The notes: generated by a model from the sequence alone, not told the origin. 64,000 bases of DNA from Chryseobacterium aquifrigidense (GCF_006716485.1 NZ_VFPD01000003.1:183931-247930), one strand, 5' to 3'. Counted from the stretch's first letter, positions 52,239 to 61,479 are shown. A program made the numbers and translations.

Positions 52239-55088
52239 ATGAGAAGAAAAGTTATACTAGTATCCTTATTGTCCATGATGGTACAAAAGGGATATTCTCA
52301 GCTAAATGTGGGAGATGTTGTAACGACTCCTGTTGCGTCGCCATCCATGGCTGCCATGTCCCGTTATTCCGATGTACCCATGTCATTATCCTCAGGGCTT
52401 CCTGAAATAGGACTTCCTCTTCTGAATGCACCGCTTTCAGATGATACAGCATGGCCAATGGGATTAGGTTATAATACAGAAAGTATTTATCAGTCCAGTA
52501 CAGCGAGTGATGTGGGAGCAGGCTGGTCATTCTTTGGAGCTGCCGTGATCTATAAAAAGATTATTAATGAACTGGATGAATGCTATGATAATGCGGGTTC
52601 TGCCAATTATCTGAAAAATGAATTTGATGATATCTACTACTATAATCTTCCGGGATTATCCGGAAAGTTCAGTATAAAAAGGGATATTGTAAATAATACG
52701 TTTACCCTCATTAATCTTACCCCTAACCATGTCAAAATTGATTATGTAAGAAACAGTAATACGGCAACTTTTAAAGCAGATAGTTTTACCATTACCGCAG
52801 ATAACGGATACCAATATATTTTTACAGATTTTGATGCTGCCAGATATAGCTGTGGAGAGTTTTTTATGGGGAATGAATACAAAACAGCTTATTACCTTAC
52901 CCGTATTCTGAATCCTATCGGGGTAGAAACAGCAGCGGTAACCTATGATAAAAAAACAAAATACAAAGGAACCAATAATCAATACTTAATCTTTCAGCAG
53001 AATAAAATCAAAAGCATCACCAGCCGCAAAGGGCAGGTAGCATTTGACTATGTATATGATGAAACGCTGGAAAATAAAGATGCAAATGCAGAGGCTACCA
53101 GTGATCCCTATAGTTTACAGAAAATATACATGAAAAATCCTGCCGGAGAAACGTTGTATTCTTATGCATTTAATTACACCATGCTTTCTGTAGGAACTGC
53201 CGCTGCACAAAAGAAAAGGATATTGAATTCTGTTATTAAAAATGATAAAAGCGGGACTCCTATAGAAAAGAACACTTTTGTGTACACCTATCCTTCAGGG
53301 GATGGATCATTGAAAAAAATGATATCTCCAACAGGTGGGGTCGCTGAATATAACTATGAACCTGGAGAACTGTATTTTAATTTTAATGATCCTGCATTTC
53401 TTGCCGGTCTTGTAGGAACCAGTGAGATATCTTACCCCAATATTCAGTATTTTTCTGCTATTAACAGTGGTACGATTAATACCACCCAATCTCTGGTTTA
53501 TAACTTCAATATCCCTGGAAATCAGCAGGTAAAGAAAAACTTCAGATTTGTCCTCAATATTACAGATTATGAACGTCCTGATCCACCACCACCACCATTC
53601 AAACCTAAAGAACATAACCTGAAGATTACCTTAAAAAGAGGAACTGAAGTTATTATTCCCACCTTTACCATTACTTATAATCTCTACAATCAAATATATA
53701 ATCTGAATGCTTATCCGGGAGATTATACCCTGGAAATCGTCCGCACAGGAGAAGCAAAAGCCAATGGAACTTTCGGCAGTTCGGAAGTAAAGGTATATCC
53801 GGGACCTTTCAGAAATGGAAAATCTGGAGTACATTCGAGGATAAAAAATATTAAGTATTATAAAGATATCAATGATACAGCTCCACAGAGAACTGTAAAT
53901 TACACTTATGATTCTTTTGACCTGCCTGACAGTGCAAGTGGATATTTATTTAACAATGAGAGAGACATTGACGACGGTTTGTGGACTACATATGTGCTGT
54001 ACAAAAATGTAAAAGTTTCAGAAGCGGGTAAGGGGTCTGTACGCTATACATTTAAAAATCCAGATGATTATCCGAAACAGCAAACCGTAGGAGGATCATC
54101 TCCTGAATATTACTGGCCTTATTACAATATCACCAAAGGAGGACTGCTTTCCAAAAAAGAAAATTATGATGATCAGAATACCCTTCTGACCACAGAATTG
54201 TATGATTATGAACTGGATAATTTTTCCAATAACGAATATAGCTTCTTAGCAGGTTCCAAAATGACTTCAAAACCCGCCTACATAAAGAAAAGCATCAACA
54301 CCAATAAGGCGCTCTATCCTGGAGGAAGATTTTTGGAAAGTAAATCTGAAACTACAGTCAGCGGTTCTAACTTAAAACCCATCTATACAAAGATGACTAC
54401 AGATAGTGACATTGCTGAAAAGACTTATACCTATCCGATAGGGATGTCTGCTTACCAGAAACTTGAAAATGCATACATGACAGGGGTTCCTGTGATTACA
54501 GAAGAAAAGAAAAACGGGAAAATACTGTCCAGAGCAGAAACATTGTACAATAATCCTTCCCTTCTGATGCCTACCTCTGTATTGGCAACCAATATTGCAG
54601 ACGGTTCTAAGAAGGAAACCGGAACATTTGATTTGTATGATGATAAAGGAAATCTTCAGCAGATAACATCTGCTGTGGGAATTTCTACGACCTTTATTTA
54701 TGGATATAATAAAACACAACTCATTGCCAAAATAGACAGAGCCAAGTTATCCGACATCCCGCAGTCTGCTATCACGGCTATTGTAAATGCTTCCAATGAC
54801 GATTATATCCAGCCTCAGGGAATGACTGCACAACAGTCAGAACAAAATCTTATTAATGCCCTTGATACGTTCAGGCAAAATCCGGCATTGGCAAATTATG
54901 TTGTCACCACTTATACCTATGATCCTTTAGTGGGGATGACAAGTACAACTCCACCATCAGGTTTCAGGGAAGTGTATGAATATGATGATGCAGGAAGACT
55001 GAAGAAGGCAAAAAAAGTGGAAAAAGATGCAGGAGGAAACATCTCGTATAAAACCATAAAAGAATATCAGTATCACAACAAACAATAA
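52239..55088 (+). CDS. Rhs-like secreted shell protein
   Basis: 949 residues. A signal peptide (LVSLLSMMVQKGYSQ) is followed by a VTTPVASPSMAAMSRYSDVPMSLSSGLPEIGLPL start typical of large Bacteroidota Rhs-associated proteins, then YD-repeat-like beta sheet (for example YNYEPGELYFNFND, FIYGYNKTQLIAKIDRAKL, YEYDDAGRLKKAKKVEKD). No T9SS domain and no toxin end are seen, so it probably forms part of the Rhs shell or an adaptor. It sits 4 nt after the T9SS-A gene and 10 nt before the RHS-toxin gene. Confidence 0.8.
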   Translation: MRRKVILVSLLSMMVQKGYSQLNVGDVVTTPVASPSMAAMSRYSDVPMSLSSGLPEIGLPLLNAPLSDDTAWPMGLGYNTESIYQSSTASDVGAGWSFFGAAVIYKKIINELDECYDNAGSANYLKNEFDDIYYYNLPGLSGKFSIKRDIVNNTFTLINLTPNHVKIDYVRNSNTATFKADSFTITADNGYQYIFTDFDAARYSCGEFFMGNEYKTAYYLTRILNPIGVETAAVTYDKKTKYKGTNNQYLIFQQNKIKSITSRKGQVAFDYVYDETLENKDANAEATSDPYSLQKIYMKNPAGETLYSYAFNYTMLSVGTAAAQKKRILNSVIKNDKSGTPIEKNTFVYTYPSGDGSLKKMISPTGGVAEYNYEPGELYFNFNDPAFLAGLVGTSEISYPNIQYFSAINSGTINTTQSLVYNFNIPGNQQVKKNFRFVLNITDYERPDPPPPPFKPKEHNLKITLKRGTEVIIPTFTITYNLYNQIYNLNAYPGDYTLEIVRTGEAKANGTFGSSEVKVYPGPFRNGKSGVHSRIKNIKYYKDINDTAPQRTVNYTYDSFDLPDSASGYLFNNERDIDDGLWTTYVLYKNVKVSEAGKGSVRYTFKNPDDYPKQQTVGGSSPEYYWPYYNITKGGLLSKKENYDDQNTLLTTELYDYELDNFSNNEYSFLAGSKMTSKPAYIKKSINTNKALYPGGRFLESKSETTVSGSNLKPIYTKMTTDSDIAEKTYTYPIGMSAYQKLENAYMTGVPVITEEKKNGKILSRAETLYNNPSLLMPTSVLATNIADGSKKETGTFDLYDDKGNLQQITSAVGISTTFIYGYNKTQLIAKIDRAKLSDIPQSAITAIVNASNDDYIQPQGMTAQQSEQNLINALDTFRQNPALANYVVTTYTYDPLVGMTSTTPPSGFREVYEYDDAGRLKKAKKVEKDAGGNISYKTIKEYQYHNKQ

Positions 55089-55098
55089 GCACCATACC

Positions 55099-58000
55099 AT
55101 GAAAAATTTTTTAAATATACTCAGTCTGTTGTTTGTCACATTCAGCTTTGCGCAGACCAACCTAACGGCTTCTGAAAATTATATTTACAGCAAAACATGT
55201 CTGAATAACGATTGTACCAAAACTTCAGAAAACGTACAGTATTTTGACAGTTGGGGAAGGCCGGTACAAGGCGTAGCCATTAAAGCCTCTCCTTTGGGAA
55301 ATGATATCGTAAGCCATATAGAATATGATAACTATGGAAGACAGGTAAAAGATTATCTTCCGATACCACAGACAGGAACACAAAACGGTGCGTTTTACCC
55401 CTCTCCGCTTGCCAATGCCTCCTCTCTATACGGCAATGAAAAGATCTATTCTGAGAAACTCGTGGAAAACTCTCCGTTGGAAAGAATACAACAGCAGGTT
55501 CCTTTAGGAAATGCCTGGAGTAATAAACCTATCCTGTTTTCTTATGATGCCAACAAAGATGGTGAGGTCACAAAATATACCGTGACTACCACATGGGTAG
55601 AAGGAAGAACAAACAGTATTCTTTCCAACAATGGAAACTATGCTGTTAATACTTTAGCCAAAAACATGGTAACTGATGAAGACGGTAATGTTACCATAGA
55701 GTTTACCAACAAGCAGGGACAAATGATTCTTGCCAGAAAAATGCTCAGCGCTACCGAAAAAGCGGATACCTATTATGTGTATAATGAATTCAACCAATTG
55801 GCATATACTCTTCCGCCGTTGGCTTCTGTTTCGGGTGCGGTTTCTGCATCCACGCTGGATAATCTTTGCTACCAATATCGTTATGACGGCTGGAACAGAC
55901 TGGTAGAAAAGAAACTACCTGGGAAGGGCTGGGAATACCTGGTGTATGATAAAGCCGACAGGCTTATGCTTAGCCAGGATGCTAATATGAGAGGATCTGG
56001 AAAATGGATGATGATCAAGTATGATCAGTTTGGAAGGATTGTCTATACAGGAATATTCAGTTCTAATGACAGTAGGGCTACATTACAGAATCAGATCAAG
56101 GATTTGGTTATTTATGATGCGCGCCATTCTACAGGTTTTGTAAGGAATGGAATGAATATTTATTATACAGCTGTATATTTTACTCCTGAAAGTATTTTGT
56201 CTGTTAATTATTATGATACCTATCCTGCTGGAACTCCTGTAGCGCCCACTCAGGTAATGGGGCAGGATATTCTTTCTCAGGATGCCCAAAACAGTGTGAT
56301 CAGCACGAAAACCCTGCCTACAGCTGCTTATGTAAGGAATATTGAAGATAATGGCTGGACAAAGAACTATATCTGGTATGATACCAAAGGAAGAGAAGTA
56401 GGATCACACACGATCAATCATTTGGGAGGATATACCAGAACTGAGTCTGAAATCGATTTTGCAGGACTTATTAAACAAACCAAAGCTTACCATAAAAGAC
56501 TGACGGGTGATCCTGAAAAGACCATTACCCAAAATTATGAGTACGACAGCCAGGGCAGACTGCTGGTACACAAACACCAGATTGATAACAATGCAGTAGA
56601 GATCCTTTCGCAAAATACCTATAACGAGCTTTCCCAGCTTTTAAATAAAAAAGTGGGCGGAACCCAGATATCCCAGCCTCTTCAGACGATTGACTACCAG
56701 TATAATATCCGGGGGTGGATGACTCAGATCAATGATCCTGCTAATCTTGGGAATGATCTTTTTGGATATAAGATGAACTATAACCAGGTAGAAGGGCTAG
56801 AAACTCCTAATCCTGATTATCCTAATTTGAAGGTAAAGCCAAGGTTTAATGGAAACATTGCCGAAGTATCCTGGAAGACTCTGACGGAAGAAAATGAGCC
56901 TCTGAAAAGATACAGTTATTCTTACGATGCTTTAAACAGACTTTCTGCAGGCTTTTACCAAAAAGCAGGAAAAGAAACGGCGAAAGAGTATTTTGAAAGT
57001 ATGGAATATGATCTGAACGGAAATATCACGAGACTGAAAAGATCTGGAGAACTGGTCATTGGAAATACAACAGCTCTGGCCATAGATAATCTGAAGTACG
57101 ATTACACAGGAAATAAACTGATCAGGGTTACCGATGAGCAACAGAACCCATCAGGTTATCCTTATATGGCTAATCCCGGAATCATAGGCTATGATAATGA
57201 CAGCTCAGACGGAAACGGAAATATGATCAGCAATCCTGATAAAGGTATTTCTGCCATTCAATATAATTATCTAAATTTACCGCAACAAATTACCCAAAAC
57301 GCTAAAGTAACCCAATATACTTACAGAGCGGATGGTGTAAAGGTAAAGAAGCTCTTTGGAGATATAGAAACAGATTATCTGGATGGTTTTCAGTATAAAT
57401 CTACATTCCTCATAGAATCATGGAATGGAGAAGGAATTTTCCAGCCTGATCCGAATGAGATCCCGGTTTTGAAACTGAGAATTATTCCCACAGCAGAAGG
57501 ATATTATGATGTACTGAATGAACGCTATGTTTATAACTATACAGATCATCTCGGAAATGTAAGACTTAGCTATACAGACACCAATAAGGACGGGATCATC
57601 CAGCCAAGAAGGTACTATGCCTCCATTTGTACAGGGAAATTCTGTATTGATGACTGGAAACCGGGGGAAATTGTAGAAGTGAATAACTATTATCCTTTCG
57701 GGATGATGCATAATTATACCGCTACCACTCAGAATGCCTACCAGTACAAATATAATGGTAAGGAGCTTCAGGAAAGCGGAATGTATGATTATGGGGCAAG
57801 AATGTATATGCCGGACCTTGGAAGATGGGGTGTGATAGATCCGCTGGCAGAAACATCCAGAGGATGGAGTACCTATGCCTATGCTTATAATAATCCTGTG
57901 ATGTTTATTGATCCGGATGGAAGACAGAATGTGTCCGCCTCACAGAGGGAGCATGATTCTGCCTTATTCTGGAATTTTGATCAGAATACGACATTATATG

Positions 58001-58797
58001 GAAGCAGCTGGTTTGGCAGTTCTTATGAAAGTGCAGGATTTGGTGGTAATTTAAAAACAATGTGGGGTGGAGATCATGGAGGTTCAGGAAGTGGTTATAC
58101 TTTTAGAGGAGATCTAGCATCTGCGATGTTAGATTATTTTAAAAAAGGAGGAACTCTTTCAGGACTTTCTATATCTTGGTGGACACTTGGGAAGCCAGGA
58201 GATGCAAATACAGCACAGGAAATGGTGGCTCATATGTTAAAGTTAAACTCTTATGAGTATGATTCTGATATCCATAAAACCTCACAGAAATTTAGAGCAT
58301 GGTCTGGATATGCTTTTTCTGCCAATAAATTTGTTTTTCAGCCTGCTGCAGATAGAGCTGTTTTATATGGAGCTGGGGAAGCTTATTCTACCACCAATTT
58401 AGTTTTTGAAAAAGCATTACCAAAGATATTAGGCTCAAGAAAAATATATGTACCATTGATGGAAGTAAGTGTTAAAAATGCACAAAGATTAGCTGCTGGA
58501 ACTAAATATGCTGGAAGAGTTTTAGGTGGAGCAGGTATAGCTTTAGGTATTTATGATATGACCGAAAACGGTGTAAATATGTCTAACTCATTAGATACAG
58601 TAATGTCTGTATTGGCTGTTTCGCCAACAGGGTGGGGTCAAGCTATAGCAGGAACTTATTTTCTTGCAAATGGAATTACAACATTAGTAACAGGAAAAGA
58701 TATTGGGCAGCATATTGAAGGAGCAGTGAATAAATACTACAACGACGGTGTGAGAGCAGAAGAACAAAGAAAATTTAACTCAGCCATAGGCTATTAA
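55099..58797 (+). CDS. DUF6443/RHS repeat-associated core polymorphic toxin
   Basis: 1232 residues. A signal peptide (LLFVTFSFAQ) leads to a DUF6443 domain (YFDSWGRPVQGVAIKASP) and many YD repeats (YDALNRLSAGFYQK, YNYLNLPQQITQNAKV). The RHS-core end is YNGKELQESGMYDYGARMYMPDLGRWGVIDPLAE ... YNNPVMFIDPDGR (about residue 944). The last 288 residues differ in style: a Gly/Trp/Ser-rich stretch, then a hydrophobic, glycine-rich end (YAGRVLGGAGIALGIYDM, AIAGTYFLANGITTLV). This is the layout of a polymorphic toxin tip. The small membrane protein 10 nt downstream is the likely immunity factor. The toxin activity is not recognised; a pore-former is possible. Confidence 0.85.
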   Translation: MKNFLNILSLLFVTFSFAQTNLTASENYIYSKTCLNNDCTKTSENVQYFDSWGRPVQGVAIKASPLGNDIVSHIEYDNYGRQVKDYLPIPQTGTQNGAFYPSPLANASSLYGNEKIYSEKLVENSPLERIQQQVPLGNAWSNKPILFSYDANKDGEVTKYTVTTTWVEGRTNSILSNNGNYAVNTLAKNMVTDEDGNVTIEFTNKQGQMILARKMLSATEKADTYYVYNEFNQLAYTLPPLASVSGAVSASTLDNLCYQYRYDGWNRLVEKKLPGKGWEYLVYDKADRLMLSQDANMRGSGKWMMIKYDQFGRIVYTGIFSSNDSRATLQNQIKDLVIYDARHSTGFVRNGMNIYYTAVYFTPESILSVNYYDTYPAGTPVAPTQVMGQDILSQDAQNSVISTKTLPTAAYVRNIEDNGWTKNYIWYDTKGREVGSHTINHLGGYTRTESEIDFAGLIKQTKAYHKRLTGDPEKTITQNYEYDSQGRLLVHKHQIDNNAVEILSQNTYNELSQLLNKKVGGTQISQPLQTIDYQYNIRGWMTQINDPANLGNDLFGYKMNYNQVEGLETPNPDYPNLKVKPRFNGNIAEVSWKTLTEENEPLKRYSYSYDALNRLSAGFYQKAGKETAKEYFESMEYDLNGNITRLKRSGELVIGNTTALAIDNLKYDYTGNKLIRVTDEQQNPSGYPYMANPGIIGYDNDSSDGNGNMISNPDKGISAIQYNYLNLPQQITQNAKVTQYTYRADGVKVKKLFGDIETDYLDGFQYKSTFLIESWNGEGIFQPDPNEIPVLKLRIIPTAEGYYDVLNERYVYNYTDHLGNVRLSYTDTNKDGIIQPRRYYASICTGKFCIDDWKPGEIVEVNNYYPFGMMHNYTATTQNAYQYKYNGKELQESGMYDYGARMYMPDLGRWGVIDPLAETSRGWSTYAYAYNNPVMFIDPDGRQNVSASQREHDSALFWNFDQNTTLYGSSWFGSSYESAGFGGNLKTMWGGDHGGSGSGYTFRGDLASAMLDYFKKGGTLSGLSISWWTLGKPGDANTAQEMVAHMLKLNSYEYDSDIHKTSQKFRAWSGYAFSANKFVFQPAADRAVLYGAGEAYSTTNLVFEKALPKILGSRKIYVPLMEVSVKNAQRLAAGTKYAGRVLGGAGIALGIYDMTENGVNMSNSLDTVMSVLAVSPTGWGQAIAGTYFLANGITTLVTGKDIGQHIEGAVNKYYNDGVRAEEQRKFNSAIGY

Positions 58798-58807
58798 AAA
58801 ATTATAT

Positions 58808-59203
58808 ATGATAATCATTGATTATTTATACTATCAATTTACAAATTTTTATCATCAATTTGAAAAAGATGGTACACATAAGGGATCTGGAATTATTTTA
58901 ACATGCGCTATGCTTTGTTGGAATTTGGTGTTTTTTATTATTGTATCAGATAAATATTTTAATACTAATTTAGGACCATCAAACAAATATGTTTTAATAA
59001 TTTATTGCTTGCCAATTATTTTATTTTTAGGATTAAGATATTGGAAATTTACTTCTTATGAAGAAATTAATGAAAAAGTGCAAAAATTTAGTAAAACAAA
59101 AAAAACTATTGCTGATATTTTATTAATCACTTATGTTTTTATTTCATTTCCTGTGTTTATTATTTTTGGTATTTATCTGGGATCTTTAAAAAATACATTT
59201 TAA
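58808..59203 (+). CDS. Small membrane protein, candidate immunity factor
   Basis: 131 residues, three membrane helices (about 28-47, 62-78 and 101-125), no signal cleavage site, very AT-rich coding sequence. No known family was recognised. It lies 10 nt after the RHS-toxin gene and is the last gene of the cassette, as expected for an immunity protein. Membrane location would fit protection against a pore-forming or membrane-targeted toxin. This is inference from position and topology. Confidence 0.65.
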   Translation: MIIIDYLYYQFTNFYHQFEKDGTHKGSGIILTCAMLCWNLVFFIIVSDKYFNTNLGPSNKYVLIIYCLPIILFLGLRYWKFTSYEEINEKVQKFSKTKKTIADILLITYVFISFPVFIIFGIYLGSLKNTF

Positions 59204-59223
59204 TAATTACTAAGTTTAAATTA

Positions 59224-59275
59224 GGGCATTGGTATTCAATGCCAGATTTATTAGTAATTTTCCCCGCTCGTGCCC
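59224..59275. other. Unexplained GC-richer structured segment after the toxin cassette
   Basis: A perfect hairpin GGCATTG/CAATGCC (59225-59231 with 59237-59243, loop GTATT) lies inside a possible outer pairing GGGCA (59224-59228) with TGCCC (59271-59275). A CCCCGCTCGTGCCC tract is unusual for this AT-rich surrounding. It is not a recognisable tRNA. It might be a remnant of a structured RNA or a junction from cassette exchange. Confidence 0.3.
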
Positions 59276-59285
59276 ACAAATAAAC

Positions 59286-59320
59286 AAAACCACTGCTCAG
59301 CAGTGGTTTTTCGTTTTATT
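59286..59320. terminator. Bidirectional terminator between the toxin cassette and the XRE gene
   Basis: Perfect 12-bp stem AAAACCACTGCT/AGCAGTGGTTTT (59287-59298 with 59299-59310) and T-rich sequence. It ends the RHS cassette and also the convergent XRE gene. Confidence 0.85.
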
Positions 59321-59345
59321 AAAAGTGTATTTTTTATAAGCTCTA

Positions 59346-59756
59346 TTATTTATCAAGCAGCTTTTCCAGTCTGCTCATCATTTCATCCTTTTCCTTCAGC
59401 ATACGCTCGTATAATGCTATTTTTTCTTCGTGAAGTTTAAGGATAGTTTCTACTGGATTGAATATAGGATTAGTATTATGGGCATTGAATATTGAACCAT
59501 TATCTAAAGAAAAAGTGTTCGCTATAATATTCACAGCTTGCTCCTCATCAAAATTCTGAAAAGCTTCTACGGGAATTTTCAGTACTTCGGATATTTTTTC
59601 GAGTAGCTGGTTTTCGATGGTTTCTTTTTGTTCAAGTAAAGAGATCTTTTTTTGGTTCCAGTCTTCACCTAAGTCCAGCGCCAATGCTTCCTGCTTGATG
59701 CCCAGCATTTCTCTGAAACGTTTTACATTTCTTCCCTGATGTATTTTGTAGTCCAT
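59346..59756 (-). CDS. XRE-family HTH transcriptional regulator
   Basis: 136 residues. The N-terminal helix-turn-helix (about residues 6-65: NVKRFREMLGIKQEALALDLGEDWNQKKISLLEQKETI) is of the XRE type. The C-terminus is a coiled-coil-like helix (ILKLHEEKIALYERMLKEKDEMMSRLEKLLDK), probably for dimerisation. It lies convergent to the toxin cassette and next to the 22-bp array on its upstream side. It could regulate either of them, but this is speculation. Confidence 0.85.
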   Translation of the reverse strand: MDYKIHQGRNVKRFREMLGIKQEALALDLGEDWNQKKISLLEQKETIENQLLEKISEVLKIPVEAFQNFDEEQAVNIIANTFSLDNGSIFNAHNTNPIFNPVETILKLHEEKIALYERMLKEKDEMMSRLEKLLDK

Positions 59757-59840
59757 TCTTTAATCAATTTGTGAAGATTCAAAGATAATACATTCTGTAA
59801 AGTAAAGGTTAAAAAATATCCGGTAAAATATTCCGGTCAT

Positions 59841-60254
59841 ACGTATTAAAGTGTCGGGAACTAGTTTATAAACTGTTTTCAACAGCTTCGGAAGTGCTTT
59901 CAGTCACTCCAGTAAGTGTCCGTAGCCGCTCATTAATTTGCTATAACCATTTTGTAAACTGGCTCCAGACATTTAAGAAATGCCTTCAGACACTATTGTA
60001 AGTATCTCTGGACACTTTATCAAATAGGTATCACTACTTTACAACCGTCTCAACCGTTTTCATAAGTCCCTATAGCCTTTTATTCAAGTAGCTGGAGACC
60101 GTTAGTGAACCCTCTTTAGCCCCTTCGGAAAAGCCTGTCACCCCTTCCTTAACTGTCTCCATACCGTTCTATAAGTGCTTGTCACCCCTTATTCAAGTAG
60201 CTGGAGACCGTTATGGAACACCCTTTAGCCCCTTGTATAACTGGATCTACCCCC
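59841..60254. repeat. Degenerate tandem array of about 19 units of 22 bp
   Basis: Unit starts read as 59841, 59863, 59885, 59907, 59929, 59950, 59972, 59994, 60016, 60038, 60057, 60080, 60102, 60124, 60145, 60167, 60189, 60211 and 60233. Most are 21-22 bp. The loose consensus is TTnnnTAAGTGnCTnnAnACCC, with AAGT or AANT near the centre and CC at the end. Units at 60080 and 60189 are identical over 22 bp, and those at 60102 and 60211 are very similar, so a five-unit higher-order repeat (109 bp) is also present. It lies between the XRE gene and map and no frame codes across it. Confidence 0.7.
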
Positions 60255-60270
60255 TTACCCAAGGGGGTAG
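60247..60270. repeat. Perfect hairpin ending the 22-bp array
   Basis: CTACCCCCTT pairs with AAGGGGGTAG (60247-60256 with 60261-60270) around an ACCC loop. It is followed by further G-runs (GAGGGGG and GAAGGGGG) before position 60291, giving strong strand asymmetry. No T-run follows directly. Confidence 0.7.
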
Positions 60271-60358
60271 AGGGGGTTGGTGAAGGGGGTAATCACTATT
60301 TTTTCAATAAATAGATGTAAGTAATGGAAACAGGGCATACGGTAATATTTAAATTTCC

Positions 60359-60366
60359 TAACTTTG
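60359..60366 (+). promoter_or_regulatory. -7 promoter element for map
   Basis: TAACTTTG matches TAnnTTTG and lies 29 nt before the ATG at 60396. No TTG is seen at -33. An upstream in-frame ATG at 60324 would precede the transcript start. Confidence 0.5.
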
Positions 60367-60395
60367 TAGTTCTCAATAACAATCAAAACAAAACG

Positions 60396-61160
60396 ATGTC
60401 AATCACCAACGAAGATCAGATGCTCGGAATGCAAAAAGTAAGCGAAGCTGTTGCCTATACGCTGAAGAAGATGATGGATTACGCCGAACCCGGCATGACC
60501 ACCAAAGATCTGGACGAATATGGAGCCAAAATACTGGAAGGCTTCGGAGCAAAATCAGCCCCTTACCTTACATATGGATTTCCAGGCTGGACGTGTATCA
60601 GCGTGGACAATGAATTCTGTCACGGGATTCCAACAGATCAAAGGATTTTGAAAGAAGGCGATCTGATCAATATTGATGTTTCTGCAGAGTTGGACGGATA
60701 TTGGGCAGATAACGGAGGTTCCTTCGTGATCGGAGAAGATATTCACGGACATCAAAAATTGGTGGAAGCTTCCAAAGATATTTTAAGAAAAGCTATCGAT
60801 AATATCAAAGGCGGTGTCAAAATAGCAGACATAGGACATTTAATGGAAACAGAAGCAAAGAAAAGAGGCCTTAAAGTTATTAAGAATCTTGCAGGCCATG
60901 GAGTAGGGAGAAGCTTACACGAACAGCCTGATGAATTGCTGAACTACAGAAACCGCTATGATATCAGGCGTTTCAAGAAAAATTCTGTGGTGGCTATTGA
61001 AACATTTATTTCCACCGACTCCAATATCGCTGTAGAATTAAAAGACGGGTGGACCATGGTAGGCAATAAAGGCGGTTATATGGCCCAGCACGAACATACC
61101 ATCGTAATCACAGATGGAAAACCTATCATTTTAACCGAAATGAATGAAATCCTGAATTAG
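60396..61160 (+). CDS. map: Type I methionine aminopeptidase
   Basis: 254 residues from the ATG at 60396; an upstream frame start at 60324 adds 24 atypical residues and precedes the -7 box. It removes the initiator Met from new proteins. Metal-binding residues are seen at Asp94 (NIDVSAELDG), Asp105 (WADNGGSF), His168 (GHGVG), Glu202 (AIETF) and Glu233 (QHEHTIV), and substrate His76 is in FCHGIP. The second aspartate region reads YWADNGG instead of the usual GDTS, a feature of the secondary MAP type found in some bacteria. Confidence 0.93.
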   Translation: MSITNEDQMLGMQKVSEAVAYTLKKMMDYAEPGMTTKDLDEYGAKILEGFGAKSAPYLTYGFPGWTCISVDNEFCHGIPTDQRILKEGDLINIDVSAELDGYWADNGGSFVIGEDIHGHQKLVEASKDILRKAIDNIKGGVKIADIGHLMETEAKKRGLKVIKNLAGHGVGRSLHEQPDELLNYRNRYDIRRFKKNSVVAIETFISTDSNIAVELKDGWTMVGNKGGYMAQHEHTIVITDGKPIILTEMNEILN

Positions 61161-61218
61161 AAGAGGTAGGTTTATCACAAACACATGTATAGTAATAGTT
61201 TTATAAGGCACAATTCTA

Positions 61219-61440
61219 TCATAACTTCCTTGCTGAAAATCTCACATTGAGCGCAAGCGAAATGTTCTTGCGCCTTATAAAACAAAGCAATATTAAAAAA
61301 CCTTCGTGCCCTTGCATTAAAGGCAAATTAATAACATTACTAAAATCACAAAGCTTCATCCAATCAACTTGTTGATTCTTCCTTTGCTCCCTTATCTTCA
61401 ATATTAATAATTGAAAACTTTGCGTTAAAAACAAACCCTA
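61219..61440. repeat. Intergenic REP-like sequence between map and the azoreductase remnant
   Basis: Non-coding stretch with phrases such as GAGCGCAAGCGAAATGTTCTTGCGCC and ACTTTGCGTTAAAAAC that resemble the TTGCGAACCTTAGCGTTA motif of the repeats at 63.5-64 kb. A minus-strand open frame over it is a chance one. Confidence 0.4.
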
Positions 61441-61479
61441 TTATCCACCATCAAAACTCTTTCAGAATACTTTCCTAAT

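Noticed and set aside
59224..59275. tRNA or tmRNA 3' fragment
   Set aside because: The acceptor-like pairing is only five bases and the T-arm does not fit; reported only as an unexplained segment.
59841..60254. Possible CRISPR array
   Set aside because: No identical repeats with unique spacers, units are contiguous and degenerate, and no cas genes are present.
61219..61434. 71-codon minus-strand frame between map and the azoreductase remnant
   Set aside because: It overlaps REP-like repeat sequence and its translation looks like a translated repeat.
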